DNA of 64,000 nt from Hyphomonadaceae bacterium UBA7672. Lineage in GTDB: Bacteria; Pseudomonadota; Alphaproteobacteria; Caulobacterales; Hyphomonadaceae. Within the stretch, counting starts at the first letter, position 1. Every line of letters starts with the position of its first letter. The translations under genes and the position numbers were made by a program. The notes under the pieces were generated by a model, which was given only the letters and a program-made list of their open reading frames with translations, did no database searches and was not told the DNA's origin. The stretch is from positions 1 to 64,000 of the forward strand of contig DLHI01000036.1 of assembly GCA_002483135.1 (NCBI GenBank), given 5' to 3'. Below, piece by piece: positions 17,909 through 25,749 of the stretch.

Positions 17909-19021
17909 ATGGACGGCTCATTCGAGCAAGACAAAGCACAGGCAACCTCCCCCGCCCTGCAAAAGACGAGAACACTCTCGCCTAAACGGAAGCGGCTGGC
18001 GTTGATGATCGGACCACCGGTGCTCATTGCAATCGCGGCCACCGTGTGGGTGCTGCTCTCGGCGGGACACGTGTCCACCGACAACGCTCAGATCTCCGCA
18101 GCGCGTGCGCCGATCACGTCGAGCGTCCGCGCCCGCGTTGTCGAAGTCCTCGTGAACGAGAACCAGAAGGTCCACGCCGGCGACGAACTCGTGAAGCTCG
18201 ATGGCGGCGATTTTGCGATCAACGTTGCACAGGCCGAGGCGCGGCTTGCTGGTGCGCGGCTGCAGGTCGATGCGCTGCGTGCGTCTTACCGGAAAGCTGC
18301 CGCCGACGTACGCACCGCCCGCACCTCGTCCGACTTCGCCCGCAATGAGCTTGCGCGGCAGGACAATCTCTTCAAGGCTGGCCTTGTCTCACAACAGTCG
18401 CTGGATCAGGCGCGGAACGCTTCGGACCTCGCCGAGCGCAGCCAGTCAGCCGCATCTGAGACTCTGGCTAACACACTCGCCACCCTCGGCGGATCAGCGA
18501 ACATCAAAACCGACAAGCACCCGCTTGTGATGCAGGCGCAGGCCGCGCTCGATCAGGCGAGAAGCGACCTCGCCGACACATCAATCCGCGCGCCGGCCGA
18601 CGGCGTCGTTACACGCGTGAGCCAGCTGCAGCCAGGATCCTATGTCCAGCCGGCGCAGACCCTCTTCTGGATCGTCTCGGGGAAGCCGTGGATCGATGCA
18701 GCGTTCAAGGAGAACCAGTTGCAGGATCTGCGTCCCGGCCAACCCGTCGCCGTTCATGTAGACGCCTTCCCCAACATGAAGCTGACCGGGCACGTCGCCA
18801 GCTTCTCGCCGGGCACGGGATCGAGCTTCGCCGTCTTGCCGGCGGAAAACGCCTCGGGCAACTGGGTGCGCGTCGTACAGCGTCTTAACGTCCACATCGA
18901 TCTCGACGATGTCCCTGCCGACCTCCCGCTCGCCGTCGGTCTGATGGCCAATATCACGGTCGACACCCGCCAGCGCATCGCCGCCGCCACAGCGAGCGCT
19001 TCAATCGGGCCGAAGCCGTGA
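17909..19021 (+). CDS. HlyD/EmrA-family membrane fusion protein (second operon)
   Basis: This 370-residue adaptor has a basic cytoplasmic start, one TM segment (LALMIGPPVLIAIAATVWVL), the lipoyl halves LVNENQKVHAGDELVKLDG and IRAPADGVVTRVSQLQPG, an Ala/Gln-rich coiled coil between them, and the EmrA-like end with SFSPGTGSSFAVLPAENASG. ATG 17909 has GGGG seven bases upstream; GTG 17903 is an alternative. Its stop overlaps the start of the pump gene in GTGA. It is a paralogue of the protein at 1583-2662 and forms, with the next two genes, a complete tripartite pump. Confidence 0.92.
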   Translation: MDGSFEQDKAQATSPALQKTRTLSPKRKRLALMIGPPVLIAIAATVWVLLSAGHVSTDNAQISAARAPITSSVRARVVEVLVNENQKVHAGDELVKLDGGDFAINVAQAEARLAGARLQVDALRASYRKAAADVRTARTSSDFARNELARQDNLFKAGLVSQQSLDQARNASDLAERSQSAASETLANTLATLGGSANIKTDKHPLVMQAQAALDQARSDLADTSIRAPADGVVTRVSQLQPGSYVQPAQTLFWIVSGKPWIDAAFKENQLQDLRPGQPVAVHVDAFPNMKLTGHVASFSPGTGSSFAVLPAENASGNWVRVVQRLNVHIDLDDVPADLPLAVGLMANITVDTRQRIAAATASASIGPKP

Positions 19022-20541
19022 CACAAAAAGGTGCCAGCACGTCCCCGTATCCGAGCGATGCGCAGCGGTCGTTGATCACGCTAGCGCTCATCCTTGCAAC
19101 GATTCTGACGACCATCGCCTCCACCATCGCCAACACAGTGTTGCCCCAGATTCGCGCCAGCACGGGGGCATCGCCGGTCGAGATCAGCTGGGTGCTGACG
19201 TCATTCATTCTTGCGGGAGTGGTGGTGACGCCGACGATCGGCTGGCTGGAGCATCGCTTCGGCCGCCGCAATCTGCTGCTTGTCTCGCTTACAGGTTTCA
19301 CGCTCGCATCGGCCGCGTGCGGCTTCGCTACGAACATTTATCAGATGGTGCTGTTCCGCATTCTGCAGGGGGCGCTAGGCGCGATGTTCATTCCAGTCTC
19401 CCAGGCGGTCCTGCTGGATATCAACCCCCCTGAAAAACATGGCCAGGCCATGTCCGTCTGGGGCATGGGCGCCGTGCTCGGGCCGATCATCGGGCCGATG
19501 CTGGGCGGCTGGCTCAGCGAGTATTTCGACTGGCGCTGGGTGTTCTTCATGAATATCCCGCTTTCCATCCTTGCTTTCTTCCTTATCGCGACGTCAATGC
19601 CGAAGCACGAGCGCAAAGCCGCGCAGCGCTTCGACAGCTTCGGCTTCCTGGCGCTTTCGGCGGGCGTGATCGGACTGCAGTTGATGCTAGACCGCGGCTC
19701 AAGCCAAGAGTGGTTCGCCTCACCCGAGATCTGGACCTACCTCGCGATCTCGCTGCTCGGCTTCCACATCTTCATCGTCCACATGCTGACCTGCGAGCGG
19801 CCGATCATCCACCGCAGCATTTTGGCGGACCGCAACTTTGTCCTCGCCGCCGTGATGATCTTCTTCATCGGCATACTGATGTTCGCGGGCGCGGCCGTGC
19901 TCCCGACTCTCATGCAAACCCTGCTGGGTTATCCCGTGCTCGCGACCGGCCTTACCCAAGCACCGCGCGGCATAGGGACGCTATTATCGATGGTCATCGT
20001 CGGACGCCTCGTCGGAAAGATGGACAGCCGCCTCATTATTCTCACCGGCGTCTCTCTGACGGCATGGTCATACTTCGAGATGTCGCAGTTCTCGCTGGAC
20101 ATGGACAATCGGCTTATTCTGATCTCCGGCCTGCTGCAGGGCCTCGGCCTCGGCCTGATCTTCGTTCCGCTGATGGCGCTCGCCTTCACCACCATCAAGC
20201 CCGAGCTCCGCACCGAGGCCGCCTCCTTCTACACGCTGATCCGCAATGTGGGCTCATCGATCGGGATTTCGCTGGTCGGCCTGTTACAAATCATCAACGG
20301 CAAGACCATGCAATCGCAGCTCGCCGAGTACGCAACGCCGGACAATCCCAACGTGATTGCGTCGCTGCCGCCGCAGATCGACCTGGCAACCGCGCAGGGC
20401 CAAGCCGTGATGAATGGCATGATCCAGCGGCAGTCGACGCTCGTCGCCTATATCGACAGCTTTCATTTCCTCTTCCTCACCAGCCTTTTCATCATCCCCC
20501 TGCTCTTCCTGCTTCGCACCAAGCGAGTGTCACATGTCTAG
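19018..20541 (+). CDS. MFS drug efflux pump, DHA2 type (second operon)
   Basis: This 507-residue protein is a 14-TM DHA2 transporter. Motifs are WLEHRFGRRNLLLVSLTGF (motif A), ILQGALGAMFIPVSQAVLLD in TM4 and GPIIGPMLGGWLSEYFDW (motif C). The GTG start overlaps the adaptor stop (GTGA), indicating translational coupling, and the 3' end overlaps the OMF gene by eight bases. It shares long stretches with the pump at 2666-4183 (INPPEKH.QAMS), so the whole operon is duplicated and diverged. One difference is the TM1 region, with TIASTIANTVLPQIRA here against DGTIANVALPHMQ there, which may reflect different substrates. Confidence 0.92.
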   Translation: MTQKGASTSPYPSDAQRSLITLALILATILTTIASTIANTVLPQIRASTGASPVEISWVLTSFILAGVVVTPTIGWLEHRFGRRNLLLVSLTGFTLASAACGFATNIYQMVLFRILQGALGAMFIPVSQAVLLDINPPEKHGQAMSVWGMGAVLGPIIGPMLGGWLSEYFDWRWVFFMNIPLSILAFFLIATSMPKHERKAAQRFDSFGFLALSAGVIGLQLMLDRGSSQEWFASPEIWTYLAISLLGFHIFIVHMLTCERPIIHRSILADRNFVLAAVMIFFIGILMFAGAAVLPTLMQTLLGYPVLATGLTQAPRGIGTLLSMVIVGRLVGKMDSRLIILTGVSLTAWSYFEMSQFSLDMDNRLILISGLLQGLGLGLIFVPLMALAFTTIKPELRTEAASFYTLIRNVGSSIGISLVGLLQIINGKTMQSQLAEYATPDNPNVIASLPPQIDLATAQGQAVMNGMIQRQSTLVAYIDSFHFLFLTSLFIIPLLFLLRTKRVSHV

Positions 20542-21961
20542 CCGCCTGCTCCTTCTTGCCGCCAGCACGCTTGCGTTGGCCGCTTGCACCACTGTCGGGC
20601 AGGATTTCCAGCGTCCCGCCGCGCCGGGTGCCGCCGACTACGCCATGGCGGGCGACCCCGCCGCGTCGCCTGTCGCGATCCTCGGCGCAGAGACGACCGC
20701 CACGCAGCAATGGTGGACGGCGTTCAACTCGCCGGACCTCGATGCGCTGGTCACCCAGGCGCTGAAGGGCAATCCTACACTGCAGGCGGCGGATGCGGCG
20801 CTCGCCCGCGTCGCGGAACTCGAACGCGCCCAGCGCGGCGAGAGCGGCCCGTCCGCCAGCCTCGGCGGCGAAATCCAGCGCGAGCGGGCCAATACCGCCG
20901 CATTTGGCATAGAAGGCTTTCCGAGCCCGACAATTTCGGTATTTTCCATCGGCACGCGCCTAAGATACGACCTTGATCTGTTTGGCGGCGAACGCCGGAA
21001 AGACGAGACGGTCGCGGCCCGCTCCGAGGCGCAACGCCAGCGCACGGACGCCGCCTATCTCAACCTCACCGGCGCCGTCGTTTCACGCGCCATCGAACTC
21101 GCCGCCCTCCGAGCTCAACTCGACGCACTCGACAGGATCATTAACGTCGATAACGAGACGATCGACATGATCCAGCGCGGAATCCAGGCGGGGGGGGCTC
21201 CCGCATCCGCAGTCAATCCAGCTGAAGCGCAACTCGCGGAAGACGAGGCCCGCCGCCCCGCCATCCTCCGCCGCATATCGACTGCGCGCCATGCCCTCGC
21301 ACTACTTGTCGGCCGGGCGCCTTCGGACTGGGCTGCACCCGAAATCGACCTCGCCGACATGATCCTGCCGGATTCGATTCCCCTAAGCTTGCCGTCGGCG
21401 CTTGTGCGCAGACGGCCCGATATCCTTGCCGCTGAAGCTGACCTCCACGCCGCCACCGCAGCCATCGGCGTCGCTGAAGCGGCTCGTTATCCCAGCCTGT
21501 CACTCGACGGTTCTTTCGTGCTGACGGCGCTGCATCCCGAGGATCTATTCCAGTACGACAGCAGCGGTTGGAGCGTTGGGCCATCGATTACGGCGCCGAT
21601 ATTCAACGGGGGAGCGCTGGAAGCGCGCCAGCGGGCCGCCGAGGAAGCGGCGACGGAAGCAGATGCAATCTATCGACAGACGGTGCTTGCTGCATTCGTC
21701 CAGGTGGCGGACCTGATGTCGGCTTTGTCGACTGACCAGGCACTGTTAGAGGCGCAGACGCGCGCGCGCGTTGTGGCGGATGAGACTGCACGGCTGGCTG
21801 CGCTGGCGTATGAAAACGGTGCAGGCTCTCTCCTTCAGGTGATTGACGCGCAACGCCAGTCTCAACGCGCACAACTCGCGTCCATCGATGCGGAGGCCCT
21901 ACTTCGGGCCGATATTGCGGCGTTGTACGTGGCGACGGCGTCTGACTGGCGCGGCGAGTAG
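20534..21961 (+). CDS. NodT-family outer-membrane efflux lipoprotein (second operon)
   Basis: This 475-residue outer-membrane factor begins with a lipoprotein signal (RLLLLAASTLALAAC, Cys18 as the lipid site) and TTVGQDFQRP. RYDLDLFGGERRKDE marks the first repeat, and RRPDILAAEADLHAATAAIG the second. It starts inside the pump gene and ends 23 bases before the universal stress protein. It is the third component of the pump and a paralogue of 4170-5654. Confidence 0.92.
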   Translation: MSSRLLLLAASTLALAACTTVGQDFQRPAAPGAADYAMAGDPAASPVAILGAETTATQQWWTAFNSPDLDALVTQALKGNPTLQAADAALARVAELERAQRGESGPSASLGGEIQRERANTAAFGIEGFPSPTISVFSIGTRLRYDLDLFGGERRKDETVAARSEAQRQRTDAAYLNLTGAVVSRAIELAALRAQLDALDRIINVDNETIDMIQRGIQAGGAPASAVNPAEAQLAEDEARRPAILRRISTARHALALLVGRAPSDWAAPEIDLADMILPDSIPLSLPSALVRRRPDILAAEADLHAATAAIGVAEAARYPSLSLDGSFVLTALHPEDLFQYDSSGWSVGPSITAPIFNGGALEARQRAAEEAATEADAIYRQTVLAAFVQVADLMSALSTDQALLEAQTRARVVADETARLAALAYENGAGSLLQVIDAQRQSQRAQLASIDAEALLRADIAALYVATASDWRGE

Positions 21962-21984
21962 GACCAAATGAAGGGTACACCGCA

Positions 21985-22407
21985 ATGGTTCTCAAAATTC
22001 TTGTTCCCATCGATTTCAGCGAGCGCAGCGAATATGCAATTGAGGTGACTGCCAAACTTTTTTGCAATGGCGGCGCCCAATTCATTTTGCTGAACGTGAT
22101 TCCGCTCCCGATCGATGTGGCTGGCATCGGACTCCCATCGCCTGACCACGACGAGATACTCGCCCTGGAGCGCGACCTACAGGACATGGCGGCTCGGCAT
22201 GCAGTTCGTGCAACGGCCAAAGTCAGCATTCTCGAAGATCCAGGCGTCTCCATCCTGCGCGTCGCCTCCGAACATGGCTGCGATCTCATAGCTGTCGGTA
22301 CGCGCGCTCGCGGCGCCGTCGAGCGCGCTCTGTTTGGCAGTGTGGTCGATCATGTCATCCGGCATGCCGAATGTCCCGTGCTGACGCTTCGCTACCCGGC
22401 ACACTAA
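21985..22407 (+). CDS. Universal stress protein (UspA family)
   Basis: This 140-residue single-domain USP starts with the usual ILVPIDFSERSEYAIEVT and ends with the ATP-binding signature GTRARGAVERALFGSVVDHV (the family's G-2x-G-9x-G-S/T pattern) and HAECPVLTLR. It acts in the cytoplasm as a nucleotide-binding stress protein. AAGGG lies nine bases before the ATG. The gene follows the efflux operon by 23 bases in the same direction, so it is probably co-transcribed and induced with it. Confidence 0.9.
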   Translation: MVLKILVPIDFSERSEYAIEVTAKLFCNGGAQFILLNVIPLPIDVAGIGLPSPDHDEILALERDLQDMAARHAVRATAKVSILEDPGVSILRVASEHGCDLIAVGTRARGAVERALFGSVVDHVIRHAECPVLTLRYPAH

Positions 22408-22623
22408 CAGTCCAAGGGCGCGCCATGGAGCTGTCCTCTTTGGAAATTCGATGAGACATGCCAGAGGCCAACTTGGAAGGCCATAAATAGCCATCCTCGA
22501 AAGTTGCGCTTTTCGTGTCCTCGCTTCTGGTTGGCTGATCGCCCATTTGTAAGGATGCCAGAGATGGTTGGCCCGTCACTGCTTCTTGAATCGATCAAGC
22601 GATGGTGGCGACCGGGGCCTCCA

Positions 22624-23139
22624 TCACTTGGCGTCCATCGCGTTCGCAACTGGTTGCGTAGCCATCAGGTGTTCACGCAGCCTCCCGACAAGAGCACCCA
22701 GGTGATTGATTTCATCTTCCGCCAAACCCGCAAAGCACTCCGCTTCAACCACGCGCATTGCCTCGATCAGCGCCGGAACCTCTGAGTGCGTTCGCGCAGT
22801 GAGGTGGACACGCCAAGATCGGCGGTCGCTTTGATCGTCGCGTCGTTCGACGTGGCCACTGGCTTCGAGCCCGTCGATCATCTGTCCAACCGCCGCGCGA
22901 CTGACGTCGAGATGGCGCGCTAGCTGCGCCTGCGTCTGGCCGTCCTCGCGATAGAGGTAAGCCAGTGCCCGCCAAGTCGAGCCATTCAGTCCAAGCGCGC
23001 GCATGCGGGCGTTAAACATCGCGCGAACAAGGCGCGTTATATCGGCAAGCGCGAAGGCAATGTGTGTGTGCTGCGTGAGCACCCAAGGCTCGGGCGCCGC
23101 CAAGGCAGGTCGATTACAGGTTGCAGCGGGTCCAGTCAT
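22624..23139 (-). CDS. MarR-family regulator (second copy)
   Basis: This 171-residue protein has the MarR winged helix, with TWRALAYLYREDGQTQAQLA, SRAAVGQMIDGLEASGHVER and SDRRSWRVHL. It is close to the MarR protein at 1104-1583, including the shared EDGQTQAQLAR. It points away from the broken hydrolase gene 70 bases to its right and converges on the USP gene. Both MarR genes thus sit beside an EmrAB-like operon and a hydrolase of the same family. It probably controlled the hydrolase or the efflux operon before the hydrolase decayed. Confidence 0.9.
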   Translation of the reverse strand: MTGPAATCNRPALAAPEPWVLTQHTHIAFALADITRLVRAMFNARMRALGLNGSTWRALAYLYREDGQTQAQLARHLDVSRAAVGQMIDGLEASGHVERRDDQSDRRSWRVHLTARTHSEVPALIEAMRVVEAECFAGLAEDEINHLGALVGRLREHLMATQPVANAMDAK

Positions 23140-23210
23140 TAAACGGGAGTCTATACAGTGTCGCCCTTTCCGAAAGAAGTGCTGACGCGTTCAACGGGCC
23201 TGAACGTTTC

Positions 23211-23695
23211 GTGTTTGAGGCGGATGAAGACGTCAAACTCGTCGCAGACATGCTCGGAGCAGTCCGGCGCGGCGCTGTTGTTCATGCCCACGGCGGCGGG
23301 CAAACCGGTCGTGCCTCACCAAGGCCTGCGAGCGCATTGTAGCAGAAGGCTGGCTGGCGATCACCTTGGACCTAAGGGGCCAAGCCGAAAGCGACTGGTC
23401 ACCCAGCGGCGACTATCGGCTCACACGGTTTGAAGGGGTTCTCGCGCTGGTCGCAAAGCCAATCGGCCCAAGACCTTACGTGGTCGGCGCATCGCTTGGC
23501 GGGCTCGTCGGTTTGATGGCCGAGACATTCACCGATCAGGGGGCTTTTGCTTTACTCACGCTGGTCGACATTCCGCGTCGGATGGAGCCCACAGGTGTCA
23601 CGCGCGTTGTCGGCTTCATGGCCGACCGAGCCGAGGAAGGTTCTCGAGCCTCGACGAGGCGGCAGACATTGGCACGCAGTATCAGCCCATGGGTC
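23211..23695 (+). pseudogene. Alpha/beta hydrolase (copy 2), decayed
   Basis: From GTG 23211 the frame reads FEADEDVKLVADMLGAVRR and AHGGGQTG, then shifts near 23325. The next frame has LDLRGQAESDWSPSGDYRLT, the nucleophile elbow VVGASLGGLVGLMAE and LTLVDIPRRMEP. A second shift near 23640 leads to FSSLDEAADIGTQYQP, after which homology ends. The order matches the intact copies at 6155 and 52346. The two frameshifts and the lost C-terminal third, which would carry the catalytic His, make it non-functional. It is divergent from the second MarR gene. Confidence 0.8.
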
Positions 23696-23928
23696 GCGTC
23701 CCCACTTGGGATTGGAGCTCGACGATTCGAAAATAGAGCTTGGGGCGGTTGAAGCTGAAGGCGACGCGACCGCTCGGGCGGGGCCACTGCGGCGTCATCT
23801 CCCATACGTCGCGCTTGTCATCGCCGTTGAGGACCGGAATTCCGCATGCAGCGCCGGGACAAAATAAGATTGTAAAGGTCTTTACTTTCTGCTTTTTTCT
23901 CATGCTTGGATACAGAGAGACCCTTTGC

Positions 23929-24936
23929 ATGCGCGTAATTTTGATCGGCCCGATCGCGGGTGTTTGCGTGACTTTTAGCACGGCGGCGTTCGCGCAGGAC
24001 GAGCCGCCACCGCGGGCCGACGATCGCGGCACCGTCACCTTCGTTTGGGAAAACGACTCGTTTGCGGATTCCGATCAAAACTACACCAATGGCGTGCGCT
24101 TTGCCTGGCTTTCCGGGACCGACGAACCTGAAGGATTGTCGCGATGGATTGCGCGCAATCTGCTCGGTGCGGGCGATGAGGCTGTAATCCGCCGCGGCAT
24201 TGCGATGGGCCACTCAATATTCACGCCGAACGACACATCAACATCCGCCCCCCTTCCCGATCAACATCCCTACGCTGCTTGGCTCTACGGTGAATACACG
24301 GCGCTCGTGGAACAACGAAACGAAGTGGATCAGTTCACCGTCCAACTCGGCATCGTTGGTCCCAGCGCTGGTGGGGAGTGGGTTCAAAATGAGTTCCACT
24401 CACTTATTGGCGCCGGGGATGCCCAAGGCTGGGACAATCAAATCGGCGACGAGGTCGGCATCGTTATTTCCTACGACCGTCGACTGCGGCAGCTAGCCCA
24501 ATTCGGGGACGGCGGTTTCGGCATGGATGTGACACCCAGCTTGGGGGTGACCGTCGGCAACATACACACCAACTTGCACGCTGGGCTGACGCTGCGGATG
24601 GGACAAGACCTCGACAACGACTACGGCCCACCACGCGTGGCCCCCTCCCTTGCCGGGGCGGGCTATTTCACCCCGCGCGACAATTTCAGCTGGTACGTCT
24701 TCGTTGGCATTGAGGGTCGAGCTGTGGCCCACAACATCTTTCTCGACGGGAGCCTCTTTCGCGACGAGGATCCCAGTGTATCGAGCAACACGTTCGTCTC
24801 CGATCTGCAAGCGGGACTCGTCGTGCAGGTCCTGCAGACACAGATCGCGTTCACGTATGTTGAGCGTGCTGAAGAGTTCGAGGAACAGACCGATCCGCAA
24901 CGCTTCGGCGCGGTTAGTATTTCAAGGAAGTTTTGA
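23929..24936 (+). CDS. LpxR-like lipid A deacylase family outer-membrane protein
   Basis: This 335-residue protein belongs to the DUF2219/LpxR family. The signal peptide (VILIGPIAGVCVTFSTAAFA) is followed by TFVWENDSFADSDQNYTNGVR, the conserved family start, and by GHSIFTPNDTS and DQHPYAAWLYGEY. The alternating pattern and the terminal ISRKF fit an outer-membrane barrel. LpxR removes the 3' acyloxyacyl group of lipid A in Salmonella. ATG 23929 is chosen because the signal peptide starts there and GAGAGA lies eight bases before it; the frame is open to 23740. It stands alone next to the hydrolase remnant. Enzyme activity is inferred from the family only. Confidence 0.82.
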   Translation: MRVILIGPIAGVCVTFSTAAFAQDEPPPRADDRGTVTFVWENDSFADSDQNYTNGVRFAWLSGTDEPEGLSRWIARNLLGAGDEAVIRRGIAMGHSIFTPNDTSTSAPLPDQHPYAAWLYGEYTALVEQRNEVDQFTVQLGIVGPSAGGEWVQNEFHSLIGAGDAQGWDNQIGDEVGIVISYDRRLRQLAQFGDGGFGMDVTPSLGVTVGNIHTNLHAGLTLRMGQDLDNDYGPPRVAPSLAGAGYFTPRDNFSWYVFVGIEGRAVAHNIFLDGSLFRDEDPSVSSNTFVSDLQAGLVVQVLQTQIAFTYVERAEEFEEQTDPQRFGAVSISRKF

Positions 24937-25290
24937 CGTCCGATCGCATTTGTGATGCTCACAATGAAAGCCGGCGATCAGGCTCACGTGACGCAGGCCG
25001 CCTTGCACGCCGTCGTTGCAGCTCACTCGCGTACGCTCCGGCTAAGATCGATGGGTGCGTGCAGGTATGATCGAATGTCCGCCGTGACAACGACCATATC
25101 CTCGAGGCCAAAGAGGTCGGGGAGATGTCGAGTCCGCGATCGTTGCAATCCCGACACTCTAAATTCATCCGGTCGCCTAAACTCTTTGTGATGCGTTCGC
25201 TCGTCGTTAAGCTAGGCATTCAGCCCGCCTCGAAATCGCCGCCATTCCGGGTATCCTGCGGGGGTCCAGCAGTGTTTTCAGGAGTTCCGC
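24937..25290. other. Gap between LpxR-like and Hsp20 genes
   Basis: No sure gene. A short leftward frame from GTG 25157 to TGA 25023 gives 44 residues (VSGLQRSRTRHLPDLFGLED and VVVTADIRSYLHAPIDLSRS), which reads like protein but has no recognised family; it could be the end of a lost gene. AGGAG at 25279-25283 serves the Hsp20 start. Confidence 0.3.
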
Positions 25291-25749
25291 ATGATCGGCG
25301 ATGTCTCGCTCAAACTTGGTCGTCGGGTTTATTCCGCGAGGCTTGAATACGACAGCCTGATCGGCCGCAGCCTTCAGGGTGTTTGGCGTCGGTTCGAGGC
25401 GCAACTCAGTCCTCCCGTCGGCGACCCTCCGCAATTTATTGTCGCCCAGACCATTGAAAACGTTGTGGTCGAATTCGACGTCCCGGGGCGTGCAAGCGCG
25501 GATCTGATCTTGGAGGTTGGTCCGATGCATTTGCGCTTGCGAGCGGCCGGCCGTCAACGGCGGTCTGGTGACATTGGGAACGCTTTTGACAGAAGCGTCG
25601 ATCTTCCTGAGCCGGTAGATCCGGATAGAGTGACAGCGACGCTTGAGGACGGCGTCCTGACTGTAAAAATGACCAAGGCTGCGTGGATGCGTAGCGACGC
25701 TAGGCGCGTCCCCGTGCGTGGATCAGTCTCGCCGGGACAGACGGATTAA
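25291..25749 (+). CDS. Hsp20/alpha-crystallin-like small heat-shock protein
   Basis: This 152-residue protein has the alpha-crystallin layout: NVVVEFDVPGRASADLILEV (beta strands 2-3), then RSVDLPEPVDPDRVTATLED and GVLTVKMTKA (A-x-x-x-n-G-v-L pattern). It would hold unfolding proteins in the cytoplasm without ATP. AGGAG lies seven bases before the ATG. The first 55 residues are unlike the classic class and the terminal IxI motif is not seen, so it is a divergent member. Its 3' end overlaps that of the convergent UbiB-like gene by 27 bases. Confidence 0.75.
   Translation: MIGDVSLKLGRRVYSARLEYDSLIGRSLQGVWRRFEAQLSPPVGDPPQFIVAQTIENVVVEFDVPGRASADLILEVGPMHLRLRAAGRQRRSGDIGNAFDRSVDLPEPVDPDRVTATLEDGVLTVKMTKAAWMRSDARRVPVRGSVSPGQTD

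Noticed and set aside
19710..20765. Long rightward frame (351 codons) inside the second MFS gene
   Set aside because: Arg/His/Pro-rich translation with no motif; the overlapping frame is a clear 14-TM transporter.
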